From positions 1 through 44,128 of the forward strand of contig JASLZL010000043.1 of assembly GCA_030754885.1 (NCBI GenBank): 44,128 bases of DNA, given 5' to 3'. The DNA is from Rhodospirillales bacterium (GTDB lineage: Bacteria; Pseudomonadota; Alphaproteobacteria; Rhodospirillales; JASLLZ01). Positions 34,545-42,847 of this stretch are shown one piece after another (within the stretch, counting starts at the first letter, position 1; every line of letters begins with the position of its first letter). The translations under genes and the position numbers were made by a program. The notes under the pieces are model-generated. The model was given only the letters and a program-made list of their open reading frames with translations, was not told the origin of the DNA and ran no database searches.

Positions 34545-34771
34545 TTTGGAAAATCTCATGTGGCATGTAAAACCTAGGGACTGTGGTGTCGCCGAACGGC
34601 AGGCCTGGAAACGCGGGGAGAGCTGGGTGGCGGCGCGCACCACCCGAGCCAACAATCTAAGGGCCCTGTGAGGCCGGATGCTAGCGCAAGAAACAATAAG
34701 AGGGACGTGATTTACGAATGAAAAGAGAAAGCAACATTCATTCCACTACTGCACCGCTCACTGAGGCCGGT
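34545..34771 (+). other. Kinase-regulator intergenic region
   Basis: This stretch of 227 bases has no convincing gene or terminator. GAGGG near 34702 could serve an alternative regulator start at 34718. The short open frame ending at 34671 overlaps the kinase end and looks like chance. Confidence 0.3.
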
Positions 34772-35401
34772 ATGACAACCCCCGAACCAACCGTCTTCGT
34801 GGTTGATGACGATGAGGCGATTTGCAATGCCCTGCAATGGCTGATTGAGTCGGTGAACTTGAAGGTGGAAACGTACACGTCGGGCCACGAATTTTTGGAA
34901 ACTTATGAACCGGGACGACCTGGCTGCGTCGTTCTTGATGTGCGCATGCCGGAGATGAGCGGGCTTGACGTTCAACGCGAACTGGAAGCGCGTTCCATTG
35001 ATCTTCCGGTTATTATTCTGACCGGCTACGGTGACATGCAGACCGCCATTCGCGCCTTCAAGTCCGGTGCCGTCGATTTCGTTCAAAAGCCCTTCAATAA
35101 CCAAAACCTGCTGGATGCTATCCAAAGAGCAGTCCGCAAGAATGTCGAAGTTGCCGAGCAGAATGTCTTTATCGCAGAGGTCCGCCAACGGCTCGATCTC
35201 CTGTCGACGGGAGAAAGTGAAGTTCTCGAAATGATTCTGGCCGGGAATACCAATTCCAAAATCGCCGAACACCTTGGCATCAGCAAGAAAACGGTCGAAG
35301 CACGACGCGCCAAGTTGATGAAGAAAATGAACGCTGCATCAGTGGTTGACCTTACCCGAATGGTGGTGGTGTTGGAGCCATGGCCGGACGAGGCGACGTA
35401 G
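34772..35401 (+). CDS. FixJ/TodT-family response regulator
   Basis: This protein has 209 residues from the ATG at 34772, which has GAGG 5 bases upstream and gives the usual short lead before FVVDDD. A start at 34718 would add 18 residues. The receiver domain has the acidic pocket Asp13-Asp14, phospho-acceptor Asp56 (CVVLDVRMPEMSG), the Thr in ILTGYGDM and Lys in VQKPFNN. The C-terminal LuxR/FixJ helix-turn-helix (ESEVLEMILAGNTNSKIAEH, then LGISKKTVEARRAKLMKKM) binds DNA. It is the evident partner of the CHASE2 kinase. Target promoters are not identified. Confidence 0.92.
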   Translation: MTTPEPTVFVVDDDEAICNALQWLIESVNLKVETYTSGHEFLETYEPGRPGCVVLDVRMPEMSGLDVQRELEARSIDLPVIILTGYGDMQTAIRAFKSGAVDFVQKPFNNQNLLDAIQRAVRKNVEVAEQNVFIAEVRQRLDLLSTGESEVLEMILAGNTNSKIAEHLGISKKTVEARRAKLMKKMNAASVVDLTRMVVVLEPWPDEAT

Positions 35402-35529
35402 TCGAGAGGTAGTTCGGGCACCTGGATTTGGTGAACAGTGACAATGCTGACTGGTGTATGTTAGAATTAGTGCAAATTCTTGCGCGGTTGGTAGGCGGCT
35501 TTTTCGGATAGAATACAGGTGCGATTGAG

Positions 35530-36645
35530 ATGAGTTCCGTCGAGAGCATCTATCTCTTTAAACTTGCCAAGGATAAATCACCTCGGGGGAGAAAGGCGTT
35601 CGCCGAGAAGCTTTCAGAGCTGTTCCTCGACAAGTATCCCGCCTTGTCGTCGCGGGAACAGACTTTGATGTTCGACATCCTGTGCCTCCTTGTCCACGAC
35701 ATTGAAATGCCGTTGCGCAAGGCGATCTCCGAACAATTGGCGGAGGAGCCGAGCCTACCGCGAAATCTGGCCAAGCTGCTTGCCAACGACGCCATTGAGA
35801 TCGCGTTTCCAATTCTTTCCCTCAGCCGGGCACTGCTGGACGAAGATCTGATCGAAATCATCCGTGGCCGCTCGGTCGAGCACCAATTGGCCATCACCGT
35901 CCGGCCGTCGGTTAGCGAGGACGTCTCTGATGCGCTCGTGGAAACCGGGAACGGGACCGTGATCACAAGCATGCTCAAGAACGAGAATGCAGAGATCTCA
36001 AGCAAGACGATCGCCTATCTGGTTGATGAATCTCAGCGCGTCACCGCGTATCAGGAACCGATCCTGCGCCGCAAGGACTTGGATTCCGTCCTGGCTGAGC
36101 GGATGTTCACGTGGGTTTCCACCGCACTCCGTCAATATATCCTCGATACATACGAACTCGACCCCGACTTTATCGACGACGTCATGAAGGGGGCGGTCCA
36201 GGCAGAGACCGATGCCGTAACGTCTGAAAGAGAGTCTCCGAATGCCGCCCGGGAGTTGGTCGATCAAGTATCGAAAGAAGGAAATGTGACGACCGATCTC
36301 ATGATCAAGGCCCTGCACGAGGGCGAAGTTTCAATGTTTGTGTCCATGTTTCATGAACTGACGGACGTCGAAGAAAGCATCATCCTTCACATGCTTACGG
36401 AACCGGCGGGAACGGGGTTGGCCATTGCGTGCAAGTCCGCCGGTCTCGACAAATCGGTTTTTTCCTCCATCTATGCACTCGGCCGCAAATCTTCGGCCGC
36501 TTCGGATGCGAAGGTGCACAAGGATTTGCTCAAGGTCGAGCACCGTTATGACCATATGACCAAGACTGCGGCCCGCGACGTGGTTGCCCGATGGCGGCGT
36601 AACGTGGGCTACGGGGCGGCGATAAACGAGCTAGAGGTGGGTTAG
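35530..36645 (+). CDS. DUF2336-domain protein
   Basis: This soluble, all-helical protein has 371 residues and is of a type found mainly in alphaproteobacteria. DUF2336 proteins look like alpha-solenoid (HEAT-like) repeats and have no established biochemical role. Typical segments are TLMFDILCLLVHDIEMPLRK, IAFPILSLSRALLDEDLIEI and the C-terminal LTEPAGTGLAIACKSAGLDK. There is no catalytic motif, signal peptide or membrane helix. It lies 128 bases after the response regulator on the same strand and may be regulated by it or act as an adaptor in the same signalling route. Confidence 0.82.
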   Translation: MSSVESIYLFKLAKDKSPRGRKAFAEKLSELFLDKYPALSSREQTLMFDILCLLVHDIEMPLRKAISEQLAEEPSLPRNLAKLLANDAIEIAFPILSLSRALLDEDLIEIIRGRSVEHQLAITVRPSVSEDVSDALVETGNGTVITSMLKNENAEISSKTIAYLVDESQRVTAYQEPILRRKDLDSVLAERMFTWVSTALRQYILDTYELDPDFIDDVMKGAVQAETDAVTSERESPNAARELVDQVSKEGNVTTDLMIKALHEGEVSMFVSMFHELTDVEESIILHMLTEPAGTGLAIACKSAGLDKSVFSSIYALGRKSSAASDAKVHKDLLKVEHRYDHMTKTAARDVVARWRRNVGYGAAINELEVG

Positions 36646-36706
36646 AAGGACGTCGTCCACATCCTTGGAACGAAGAGCAGGCCGTATCCGCCTAATCGGA
36701 AGTGCG

Positions 36707-37522
36707 CTATGCGCGCGCGAAGGAGCGTCGGTCATTGTGCTGCCGCCGTTCCAGCCCCTCCCATCCCATCATTTGCTGTCTTCGGTTGCCGCCCTGCCGC
36801 TGTTTCCAGAGGGCGGTATTAAAGGCACGTTTTCCCGTCTCGTCGTCATGAACCAATGGAACCTCGGCAGTATTATCCGGCTTATTCTCATGTTCAATCT
36901 GCTGCCAATTGTCTGACCGTGCGACGCCTTTCCATTTAAGATCCGCCCATTCGCGAAGTACTTCCGAGGTGTCTTTTCCGACGACGTTTTCAATTTCCGC
37001 TCGGACCTTGGCGCCATCGAATGTGTCCTCGGTACCCGGCACCATGATATCTTCGGCCTGGGCGATCGCCATACGGATAGTGGACCGTTTATAGCGTGCC
37101 CCTAGGAGGCTGATGCCAATCTCATCGACGATTTCGTTGGCCTTGGCCCAGGCTTCCTCGTCATTCGTGTCGTCAAAGCTAAAGAAGTACCCCTCACCCT
37201 GAACCTCACCCCATGGTCCACGGTCGCCCACCTGCTTCTCCAACACCCGCTCGCAGATCAATTCGAGGGCGGAGAGCAAACGCTCGGAGGGTTTCCCGAT
37301 GATGTCAAAGAGATCCGAGAGAGGAACGATGTAGACTTTGCCGAATACACCCCTACGTTCCTTCAGGATGTCTTCGGACGATACGGTTCCGTCAAAGGAT
37401 AAATCGGATTGCGCGCTCTTCGCCGAGTTCCCTCGGGCTGCCCCATTTTTCTTTTTTCCTCGTCGGTCCGGCCGTTTGCCCAAGACGTTTCCGACGAATT
37501 TAGAGAGCACTTTGCTTGTCAT
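36707..37522 (-). CDS. Unknown protein with a possible degenerate GGDEF-like domain
   Basis: This protein has 271 residues and an Lys/Arg-rich N-terminus (to about residue 40) and a basic, Gln/Arg-rich C-terminus. Between about 60 and 155, the order of strands and helices resembles a GGDEF/cyclase fold: VYIVPLSDLFDIIGKPSERL, a helix, then GEVQGEGYFFSFDD and EEAWAKANEIVDEIGISLLG. The active-site loop would be QGEG instead of GGDEF, so catalysis is unlikely. This fold assignment is inference from pattern only. There is no membrane segment. It is convergent with the DUF2336 gene, and its start at 37522 has GAGG upstream. Confidence 0.55.
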   Translation of the reverse strand: MTSKVLSKFVGNVLGKRPDRRGKKKNGAARGNSAKSAQSDLSFDGTVSSEDILKERRGVFGKVYIVPLSDLFDIIGKPSERLLSALELICERVLEKQVGDRGPWGEVQGEGYFFSFDDTNDEEAWAKANEIVDEIGISLLGARYKRSTIRMAIAQAEDIMVPGTEDTFDGAKVRAEIENVVGKDTSEVLREWADLKWKGVARSDNWQQIEHENKPDNTAEVPLVHDDETGKRAFNTALWKQRQGGNRRQQMMGWEGLERRQHNDRRSFARA

Positions 37523-37903
37523 ATAGCGCGCCTCTTCATACCAGATCTAGTGCCGCCTTCTAGAGACGACCCCCTTTCTAGCACATCCAACGCAGGAATT
37601 ATAGCATATATATTGAGTTATTTAGTAAATAAAAAGGGTTAACCCTAACTTTATTCGGCTTTAGAAGAATTCTAATTTTTCATCTTGCGATGACACTTTT
37701 ACCGATATTTTTAACCGTACCATTCACTAAAAAGTTGCTTAAATCTAAGCCGTCACTTTATCCCTGTTTTAAGCCAAAGCAAAAGAGGAAACGCAGTATG
37801 TTGGCGAATATCACGTGCTTTCGGTACGTGCGGTTGGTTTTCGCTAGGCCAGAGGCCTTTACGACCGCTTTTCGACAAAAAGCAGGAATTCGGACCAGAA
37901 GAT
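37523..37903. other. AT-rich intergenic region without a clear gene
   Basis: These 381 bases are much richer in A/T than the neighbours, especially 37600-37760. They contain a perfect 12-base palindrome AGGGTTAACCCT (37635-37646), in-phase A/T tracts and a short ORF at 37798-37965. That ORF has a good ribosome site (AGAGGAAA) but encodes a poorly protein-like, Arg-rich product running into the convergent transporter gene. It could be a leader, sRNA or promoter region, or a scar of past insertion. I see no terminator. Confidence 0.4.
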
Positions 37904-38827
37904 TTAGGGTCGCGGAGGCTCGGCGCCGACGGCGCCTTTGCGAAGGTGGCGCTCGCGCAAGATGATGTAAGTGCTAGCCGAAAAAATGATTACGGCGCCG
38001 ATCCAGGTTTCGACCGCTGGTACCTCGGCAAAGGCGAAATAGCCGATGAGGGCTGACCAAATGAGCCGGGTAAACTCGATTGGGGTCAATGCCGTCACCT
38101 CGCTTTCCTTGAGCGCCTGGGCAAAGCAGATGTTGGAAACCGTGCCCAGTGAGCCGAGTAGCGCCAACCAGAGAAGCTGCTGGATCGTCGGCGTCTCCCA
38201 GTAGGGAACGGCCGGGATCAGGATCAGCGGCGTCATCAACATGGTCGAGTAGAGTACGATGGTCGTACTGTTTTCGGTGCGCGAGAGCAGCTTCACGATG
38301 ATCATACTGAGGGCCGAAGTGGCGGCCGAGCAAAGGACCAGAACCGACCCCAGGTCCATGGCATTGGTCGTGGGATCTACGATGATCAGGGTGCCGAGGA
38401 TGCCAACGGCAAGCGCCGTGATGCGGCGGGCGCGAACAGCTTCGTGCAGAATGAGCAAAGCGAGCACGGTTCCGAACAACGGCACCGTGAACTGCAACGC
38501 CGCCACCTTTGCGAGCGGCGTCATGCTCAATGCCAAAAATCCGAGGGTCATACCGACCGCCTGTAAGGATCCGCGCAGGACATGCATGCCGGGCCGCTTG
38601 GTCCTGAGCGGGGCGAGCCTGTGGCGCGCGATCAACGGCGCGAAGACGAGGAGGCCGAAAAGGCCGCGGAAGAAGGCGACCTCAAAGGGATGAAGATCGG
38701 CGGACAGCAGGCGGATTACGCCGTTCATGGAGGTGCCGGTGAAGGTCGCCAATATCATCAGCGCCATACCCCGGGTCGTGCCGGCACCGCCAAACAAATT
38801 GGAAGTCCATTGGGTGAGAAACTTCAT
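37904..38827 (-). CDS. DMT-superfamily transporter (EamA type)
   Basis: This inner-membrane protein has 307 residues and about ten hydrophobic helices in two EamA repeats. The first includes VAALQFTVPLFGTVLALLIL and ILGTLIIVDP. The second includes KESEVTALTPIEFTRLIWSA and ETWIGAVIIFSASTYIILRE. It shares the plan of the transporter at 20982-21887 but is clearly diverged from it. The substrate is unknown. It follows the PuuD-like gene by 111 bases on the same strand and could be transcribed with it, which would hint at an amino compound as cargo. Confidence 0.86.
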   Translation of the reverse strand: MKFLTQWTSNLFGGAGTTRGMALMILATFTGTSMNGVIRLLSADLHPFEVAFFRGLFGLLVFAPLIARHRLAPLRTKRPGMHVLRGSLQAVGMTLGFLALSMTPLAKVAALQFTVPLFGTVLALLILHEAVRARRITALAVGILGTLIIVDPTTNAMDLGSVLVLCSAATSALSMIIVKLLSRTENSTTIVLYSTMLMTPLILIPAVPYWETPTIQQLLWLALLGSLGTVSNICFAQALKESEVTALTPIEFTRLIWSALIGYFAFAEVPAVETWIGAVIIFSASTYIILRERHLRKGAVGAEPPRP

Positions 38828-38938
38828 GGTAGAAGTGCAGTCCTTATCCCGGCGCTGCTTTGCCCAGGAAAATCACATGCCCTGGCAATTCCTCGCCAGA
38901 CGTCGACTATTCAGAGTGACCGATATCCGGCCGGCGCG

Positions 38939-39733
38939 TCAGGCGACTGCGGCACGACCTGATTTCATGGCGGCGCGGGCACGAGCGGCGTCGCCAAAGG
39001 CCGCAAGCAAGGCCTTGGACAAGGGATGTTCGTCGAACCGCCATTCCGCGTGCCATTGCACTCCGACGGTAAAGGTCTTGGCGCCTTCCACGCGCATCGC
39101 CTCTACAAGGCCGTCGGGCGACACGCCTTCGATAACAACGCCCTCGCCAAGCCGGTCCAGGCCCTGTCCATGGAGAGAGTTGACCATCACCTCGGACGTG
39201 CCGACCAGGTTTTCCAAATATCCTCCCGGTGTCAGCGCCAGGGCGTGCCGGAGGCGGAAGCGGTGTTCCATGGTTTCACTGGAGTCGCGCGACATGCGGT
39301 GGTCCATCATTCCGGGCAGTTGGTGAACCCGGTAGTGGAGCGATCCGCCGAGCGCCACGTTGATTTCTTGGATGCCGCGGCAGCTTCCAAAGATTGGGAC
39401 GCCGGCCTCGATACAGGCGCGGATCAGGGGCAGTACGGTGTTGTCGCGTGCCGGATCACGGATTTCGTCGTCGGGGAACGGCTGTCCGCCAAAATGGTGA
39501 GGCTCGACATTGGCGCGCCCGCCGGTCAGCAGCAGTCCGTCAAGGTGTCCGATCAGCGCTGGCTCGTCGGTTTCCGCGCCCAGCGCTGGCACCAGGAAGG
39601 GTACCGCTCCGGCACCGTCGGCCACGGCCCTGATATAATTTTCCCCCGATCCGTGAATATGGATCTTATATTCGGGTAGTTGATGTGTGTTGACCGGTAT
39701 ACCAATCAACGGTTTTATGGTGTTGCCTCTCAT
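38939..39733 (-). CDS. Class I glutamine-amidotransferase-like hydrolase (PuuD/peptidase C26)
   Basis: This cytoplasmic hydrolase has 264 residues and is related to PuuD, which removes glutamate from gamma-glutamyl-GABA in putrescine breakdown. It has the nucleophile Cys in IFGSCRGIQEINVALGG and the His/Glu pair in GVQWHAEWRF. YRVHQLPGM and VNSLHGQGLDRL are also typical. The start at 39733 begins IKPLIGIPVN directly. The frame is open to 40156 but that part overlaps the divergent deaminase and is unlike the family. No other putrescine genes are nearby, so the substrate is unproven. Confidence 0.87.
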   Translation of the reverse strand: MRGNTIKPLIGIPVNTHQLPEYKIHIHGSGENYIRAVADGAGAVPFLVPALGAETDEPALIGHLDGLLLTGGRANVEPHHFGGQPFPDDEIRDPARDNTVLPLIRACIEAGVPIFGSCRGIQEINVALGGSLHYRVHQLPGMMDHRMSRDSSETMEHRFRLRHALALTPGGYLENLVGTSEVMVNSLHGQGLDRLGEGVVIEGVSPDGLVEAMRVEGAKTFTVGVQWHAEWRFDEHPLSKALLAAFGDAARARAAMKSGRAAVA

Positions 39734-39829
39734 AGCGCTGTGCGTATCACGTTGCCGTCCAATCGGCAACCCTGGCCGGGGGGGCTGCCACGCAATTCGG
39801 GCGTCATTTTGAAGCGAAAGGACGACGGG

Positions 39830-40279
39830 ATGGAAACCGACCATCATCACTTCATGGGACTGGCCATTGATCAGGCGCAGCGTGGACTTGCCGAGGGTAA
39901 TTCGGCAATCGGATCGGTCATCGTCAGGGATGGAACGGTGATTGGCGAGGGGCACAACACCGTGATGACGGACATCGATCCCACGGCCCACGCGGAGACA
40001 GTTGCCATCCGAGACGCCTGCCGCAAGTTGGGAACGACGGATCTTGCCGGTGCCACCTGCTACACCACCGTCGAACCCTGCCCCATGTGTTGTTGGATAA
40101 TCGTCAGGAGCGGCATCCGGCGCTTGGTGCTGGGAGCCCGCTATGCCGACCTGCAAGGGGCCGATATGGGTGATTACACGGTCGAGGGGCTGGTCGCGCT
40201 CACCGCCAAGTCACTGGACGTGGTCACCGGTATCCGCGCCGAAGAATGCGTCGCGGTGCGCGACCAGAGTACGGCCTAG
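39830..40279 (+). CDS. Nucleoside/nucleobase deaminase (cytidine-deaminase-like fold)
   Basis: This zinc enzyme has 149 residues. The signature pair is complete: HAE in DPTAHAETVAIRDAC, with the catalytic Glu and zinc His, and PCPMC in TTVEPCPMCCWIIV, with two zinc Cys. The C-terminal part is GARYADLQGADMGDYTVEGL. The length and sequence fit guanine or cytosine deaminase-like members rather than tRNA adenosine deaminase, but the base cannot be fixed. The start at 39830 has AAAGGACG upstream, and an upstream TTG frame to 39680 is rejected. Its stop codon overlaps, in the opposite direction, the stop of a broken reductase gene. Confidence 0.88.
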   Translation: METDHHHFMGLAIDQAQRGLAEGNSAIGSVIVRDGTVIGEGHNTVMTDIDPTAHAETVAIRDACRKLGTTDLAGATCYTTVEPCPMCCWIIVRSGIRRLVLGARYADLQGADMGDYTVEGLVALTAKSLDVVTGIRAEECVAVRDQSTA

Positions 40280-40439
40280 AGGCCAAGTCGGCGCAAGCCA
40301 CCCGCCGGATAACGGGTGCCGGCCGCCACGCCCGGTTTGAAGGTATCGTCCAGCCGCTCGATCTCTGATGCGTCGCCGTGCATCCTAACCCAATGGCCGA
40401 AGCCTCGATACCTTGACACCCCAAATTGCGGTATTTCAC
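40276..40439 (-). pseudogene. Aldo/keto reductase relic: only both ends remain
   Basis: On the minus strand, a GTG at 40439 preceded by GAGGGAGGGATCC starts VKYRNLGCQGIEASAIGLGC, the standard N-terminus of aldo/keto reductases. About 10 codons later, in another frame, the sequence DASEIERLDDTFKPGVAAGT then RYPAGGLRRLGL and a stop at 40276-40278 is the standard C-terminus. Some 280 internal residues, including the catalytic Tyr/Lys/His region, are missing and the frame is lost. This is a clean internal deletion of an otherwise normal gene. Confidence 0.8.
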
Positions 40440-40530
40440 GGATCCCTCCCTCGCGTGTTCCTCTGTGCAGCCAAGGATGCGACCAGGCTCTAGTCCACTC
40501 TCAGCTTGATGTCGACGGCAGTGGGGTGCG

Positions 40531-40559
40531 TTGTTGTGCGGCAGTGGGGATGATATAGT
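40531..40559 (+). promoter_or_regulatory. Candidate sigma-70 promoter for the MFS transporter
   Basis: TTGTTG (40531-40536) and TATAGT (40554-40559) are 17 bases apart, 67 bases before the transporter ATG. Confidence 0.5.
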
Positions 40560-40626
40560 CGGCATATAGAAACCTGCGGTCCGTGGCCGACCAATCCCTT
40601 CCAACGGCAGATGAGAAAGGCGGTCA

Positions 40627-41874
40627 ATGGGATCTCCCTCGAAACGATCTTCTTACGCGCCAGTGATGATGATGATCGGGTCGGGGCATGGGCTGAGCCA
40701 CTTTTACCTGCTCGCCCTGCCGCCGCTGTTTCCCTTGCTCATAGATGAGTTCGATACCTCTTACGCCGCGTTGGGCTTTCTCCTCACGCTGTTCAACCTG
40801 TCGTCGGGTACTTTCCAGATCCCCGCCGGATTTTTGGTCGACCGTATCGGCGCACGCATTGTGCTACTTGGGGGCTTGGCCATTTCCGGGCTTGGTGTTG
40901 CCCTCATAGGCCTGGTGACGTCGTATTGGATGGTCTTGGCGCTTGTCGTCTTCGCCGGCGTCGGGTGCAGTGTCTTTCATCCGGCCGACTATGCCATCCT
41001 TTCGGCAAGCGTTGATTCAGAACGTCTGGGCCGCGCTTTTGGGGTGCACACCTTCACCGGGCTTGTCGGCATGATGGCCGCGCCGGGAAGCATGATATTG
41101 ATGTCGTCGCTGTGGGGTTGGCGCGCTGCTTTGGTCATTGCGGGGGCATTTGCGCTGGTTGTATTCGCAGCCGTTTTTATGTGGGGCGATATGCTCAAAG
41201 AGGGGGAGTTGTCGACCGACAGCGCGGAAGACAAGGCAACCGAAACGGGAAAGGGTATCCGACCGCTGCTGAACCCGGCGATCTTAATGCTTTTCTTCTT
41301 TTATATCTGTACCGCAATGGTGAGCTCGGGGGTGCAGACTTTCTCGGTCACCGCTTTGGTTGCCTTTCAGGGAACGGGGTTGGGGGCCGCCAGTATCGTC
41401 TTGACCGCCTATCTGGTGGCAAGTGCGGTGGGGGTTCTGTTGGGCGGGCCGCTCGCCGATCGAACCAATCGTCATGGGCTCCTTGCCGCCGTGGCAATGG
41501 CGGCGGGCGCCGCCATGATGGCAATGGTCGGCGCCTTTCTTATGTCCTTTGCCATGGTGGTCGTTCTGTTCGTCTTGACCGGATTTACCCAGGGAAGCAT
41601 TCGTCCCTCGCGAGACTTGATGACGCGTGCCGCGACGCCTCCCGGTGCCACCGGACGTGTGTTTGCGTTTGTTTCCACGGGGCTCAGCATTGGGTCCGCG
41701 ATAACACCCGTGCTGTTCGGTCTGCTCATTGATCTCGGCCATGCCCGGTGGGTGTTCGTGGCCATGGGCGCCGCCTTGTTGTTGGGTGTGGCAACCGTTG
41801 GCATCGTGCGTAGTCTTCCTTTCACGGATGTCAGAGAGCAAGGAGCCCGCTCCGGTAAGGCTGCCGCCAAGTAG
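40627..41874 (+). CDS. MFS transporter
   Basis: This inner-membrane major facilitator protein has 415 residues and about twelve hydrophobic helices. The loop between helices 2 and 3 has the family motif form GFLVDRIGARIVLLGG. The central cytoplasmic loop (about 200-220) is acidic (STDSAEDKATETG). The second half starts LNPAILMLFFFYICTA, and its matching motif is GPLADRTNRHGLLA. Helix 1 has the conserved-looking GSGHGLSHFYLLALPPLFPL, common in fosmidomycin-resistance-like and sugar-type MFS proteins. The substrate is unknown. The start at 40627 has AAAGGCGG upstream. Confidence 0.88.
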   Translation: MGSPSKRSSYAPVMMMIGSGHGLSHFYLLALPPLFPLLIDEFDTSYAALGFLLTLFNLSSGTFQIPAGFLVDRIGARIVLLGGLAISGLGVALIGLVTSYWMVLALVVFAGVGCSVFHPADYAILSASVDSERLGRAFGVHTFTGLVGMMAAPGSMILMSSLWGWRAALVIAGAFALVVFAAVFMWGDMLKEGELSTDSAEDKATETGKGIRPLLNPAILMLFFFYICTAMVSSGVQTFSVTALVAFQGTGLGAASIVLTAYLVASAVGVLLGGPLADRTNRHGLLAAVAMAAGAAMMAMVGAFLMSFAMVVVLFVLTGFTQGSIRPSRDLMTRAATPPGATGRVFAFVSTGLSIGSAITPVLFGLLIDLGHARWVFVAMGAALLLGVATVGIVRSLPFTDVREQGARSGKAAAK

Positions 41875-41944
41875 ACGGACATCCGGCCACCGAATTTTCG
41901 GCTTGGGATTGACGTCGACGACCACGTCGTACAAGTATCGCTAA

Positions 41945-42052
41945 TTCTACGGCGGCAACGGCATCGATTATCTTTACGGTTCCAACGATGCCTATACCAT
42001 CGACCGTATCTACGGCCGTGACGGGGATGACCGCCTCTACGGCCTATCGGCA
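41945..42052 (+). pseudogene. Relic of RTX (haemolysin-type calcium-binding) repeats
   Basis: Directly after an in-frame TAA (41942-41944), the frame reads FYGGNGIDYLYGSND, a spacer, then IYGRDGDDRLYG. These match the Ca-binding nonapeptide consensus GGxGxDxLx of secreted RTX proteins. The frame runs on without a stop into the Crp-type ORF starting at 42053 but has no start codon of its own (no ATG, GTG or TTG). It looks like the tail fragment of a lost RTX gene joined in frame to the regulator. Confidence 0.5.
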
Positions 42053-42799
42053 ATGGAACATCCCGGTTGGGCAGCAGTGGACGACGCAAGTTATAGGCTT
42101 TCGGGCATCGAATTATTCGGCGACCTTAACGATTCAGACCTCGCGTCACTCGCTAAGGAATGCCGATGGCGGCGCTATGACGCCGACCAGCAGATCATTC
42201 AGCATCAGGACGAGACGACCGACGTCTATTTCATCGCCAGCGGACGAGTGCGCGTGACTGTCTATTCGCAATCCGGCAAGGAAGTCTCGTTCCGCGATCT
42301 TGACGCCGGCAAGAGCATTGGCGAGTTGTCTGCGGTTGACGGCGCTCCGCGCTCGGCAAATGTACTCGCGCTCACCGATACGCTGCTGACCTCCATGCCG
42401 GCTAGCAGATTTCTCGGCCTCTTGACCGAGCATCCGGAGATTTCGACAAAGATGATGGTCTACCTTGCGGGTCTGGTACGGAAACTATCGGACCGGGTCG
42501 TCGAATTCAGCGTGTTGGCGGTGAAAAACCGTATCCACGCCGAATTGCTGCGGCTCGCCCGCGACCACGGGGTAACCGGCAACAGCGCCATCATTTCTCC
42601 GGTCCCCACCCATGCCGTTATCGCAAGCCGGGTCAGCACCCATCGCGAGAGGGTGACCCGCGAATTGAACGAGCTCGCCCGCGACGGAATAATCGAACGC
42701 CGGCGGGACGAGTTGGTCATTCTCGATGTGGGTCGACTTGCGCACCTAGTTAAAACCGGGACCGAGGTATGGCCCGTATTCCCGTCGGCCACCGCGTAG
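42053..42799 (+). CDS. Crp/Fnr-family transcriptional regulator
   Basis: This protein has 248 residues. The N-terminal cyclic-nucleotide-binding beta-roll (IELFGDLNDSDLASLAKECR, then phosphate cassette SIGELSAVDGAPRSANV, with Glu and Arg kept) suggests it may bind cAMP or cGMP. The central dimer helix is followed by the Crp-type helix-turn-helix (ISPVPTHAVIASRVSTHRER, then VTRELNELARDGIIERRRDE). There is no Cys cluster as in Fnr. The ATG at 42053 is the first start in frame but lacks a clear ribosome site, and RTX-like codons precede it. A Crp-like palindrome lies 49 bases after its stop. Confidence 0.88.
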   Translation: MEHPGWAAVDDASYRLSGIELFGDLNDSDLASLAKECRWRRYDADQQIIQHQDETTDVYFIASGRVRVTVYSQSGKEVSFRDLDAGKSIGELSAVDGAPRSANVLALTDTLLTSMPASRFLGLLTEHPEISTKMMVYLAGLVRKLSDRVVEFSVLAVKNRIHAELLRLARDHGVTGNSAIISPVPTHAVIASRVSTHRERVTRELNELARDGIIERRRDELVILDVGRLAHLVKTGTEVWPVFPSATA

Positions 42800-42847
42800 G
42801 GTGCGGCCGTTTTTGTTCACCCCGGGTTTCAAAATAATTTATTTGAT

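Noticed and set aside
37798-37965. Short ORF of 55 codons with a good ribosome site
   Set aside because: The second half is an Arg run antisense to the end of the DMT transporter and the composition is not protein-like; kept only as a remark on the intergenic region.
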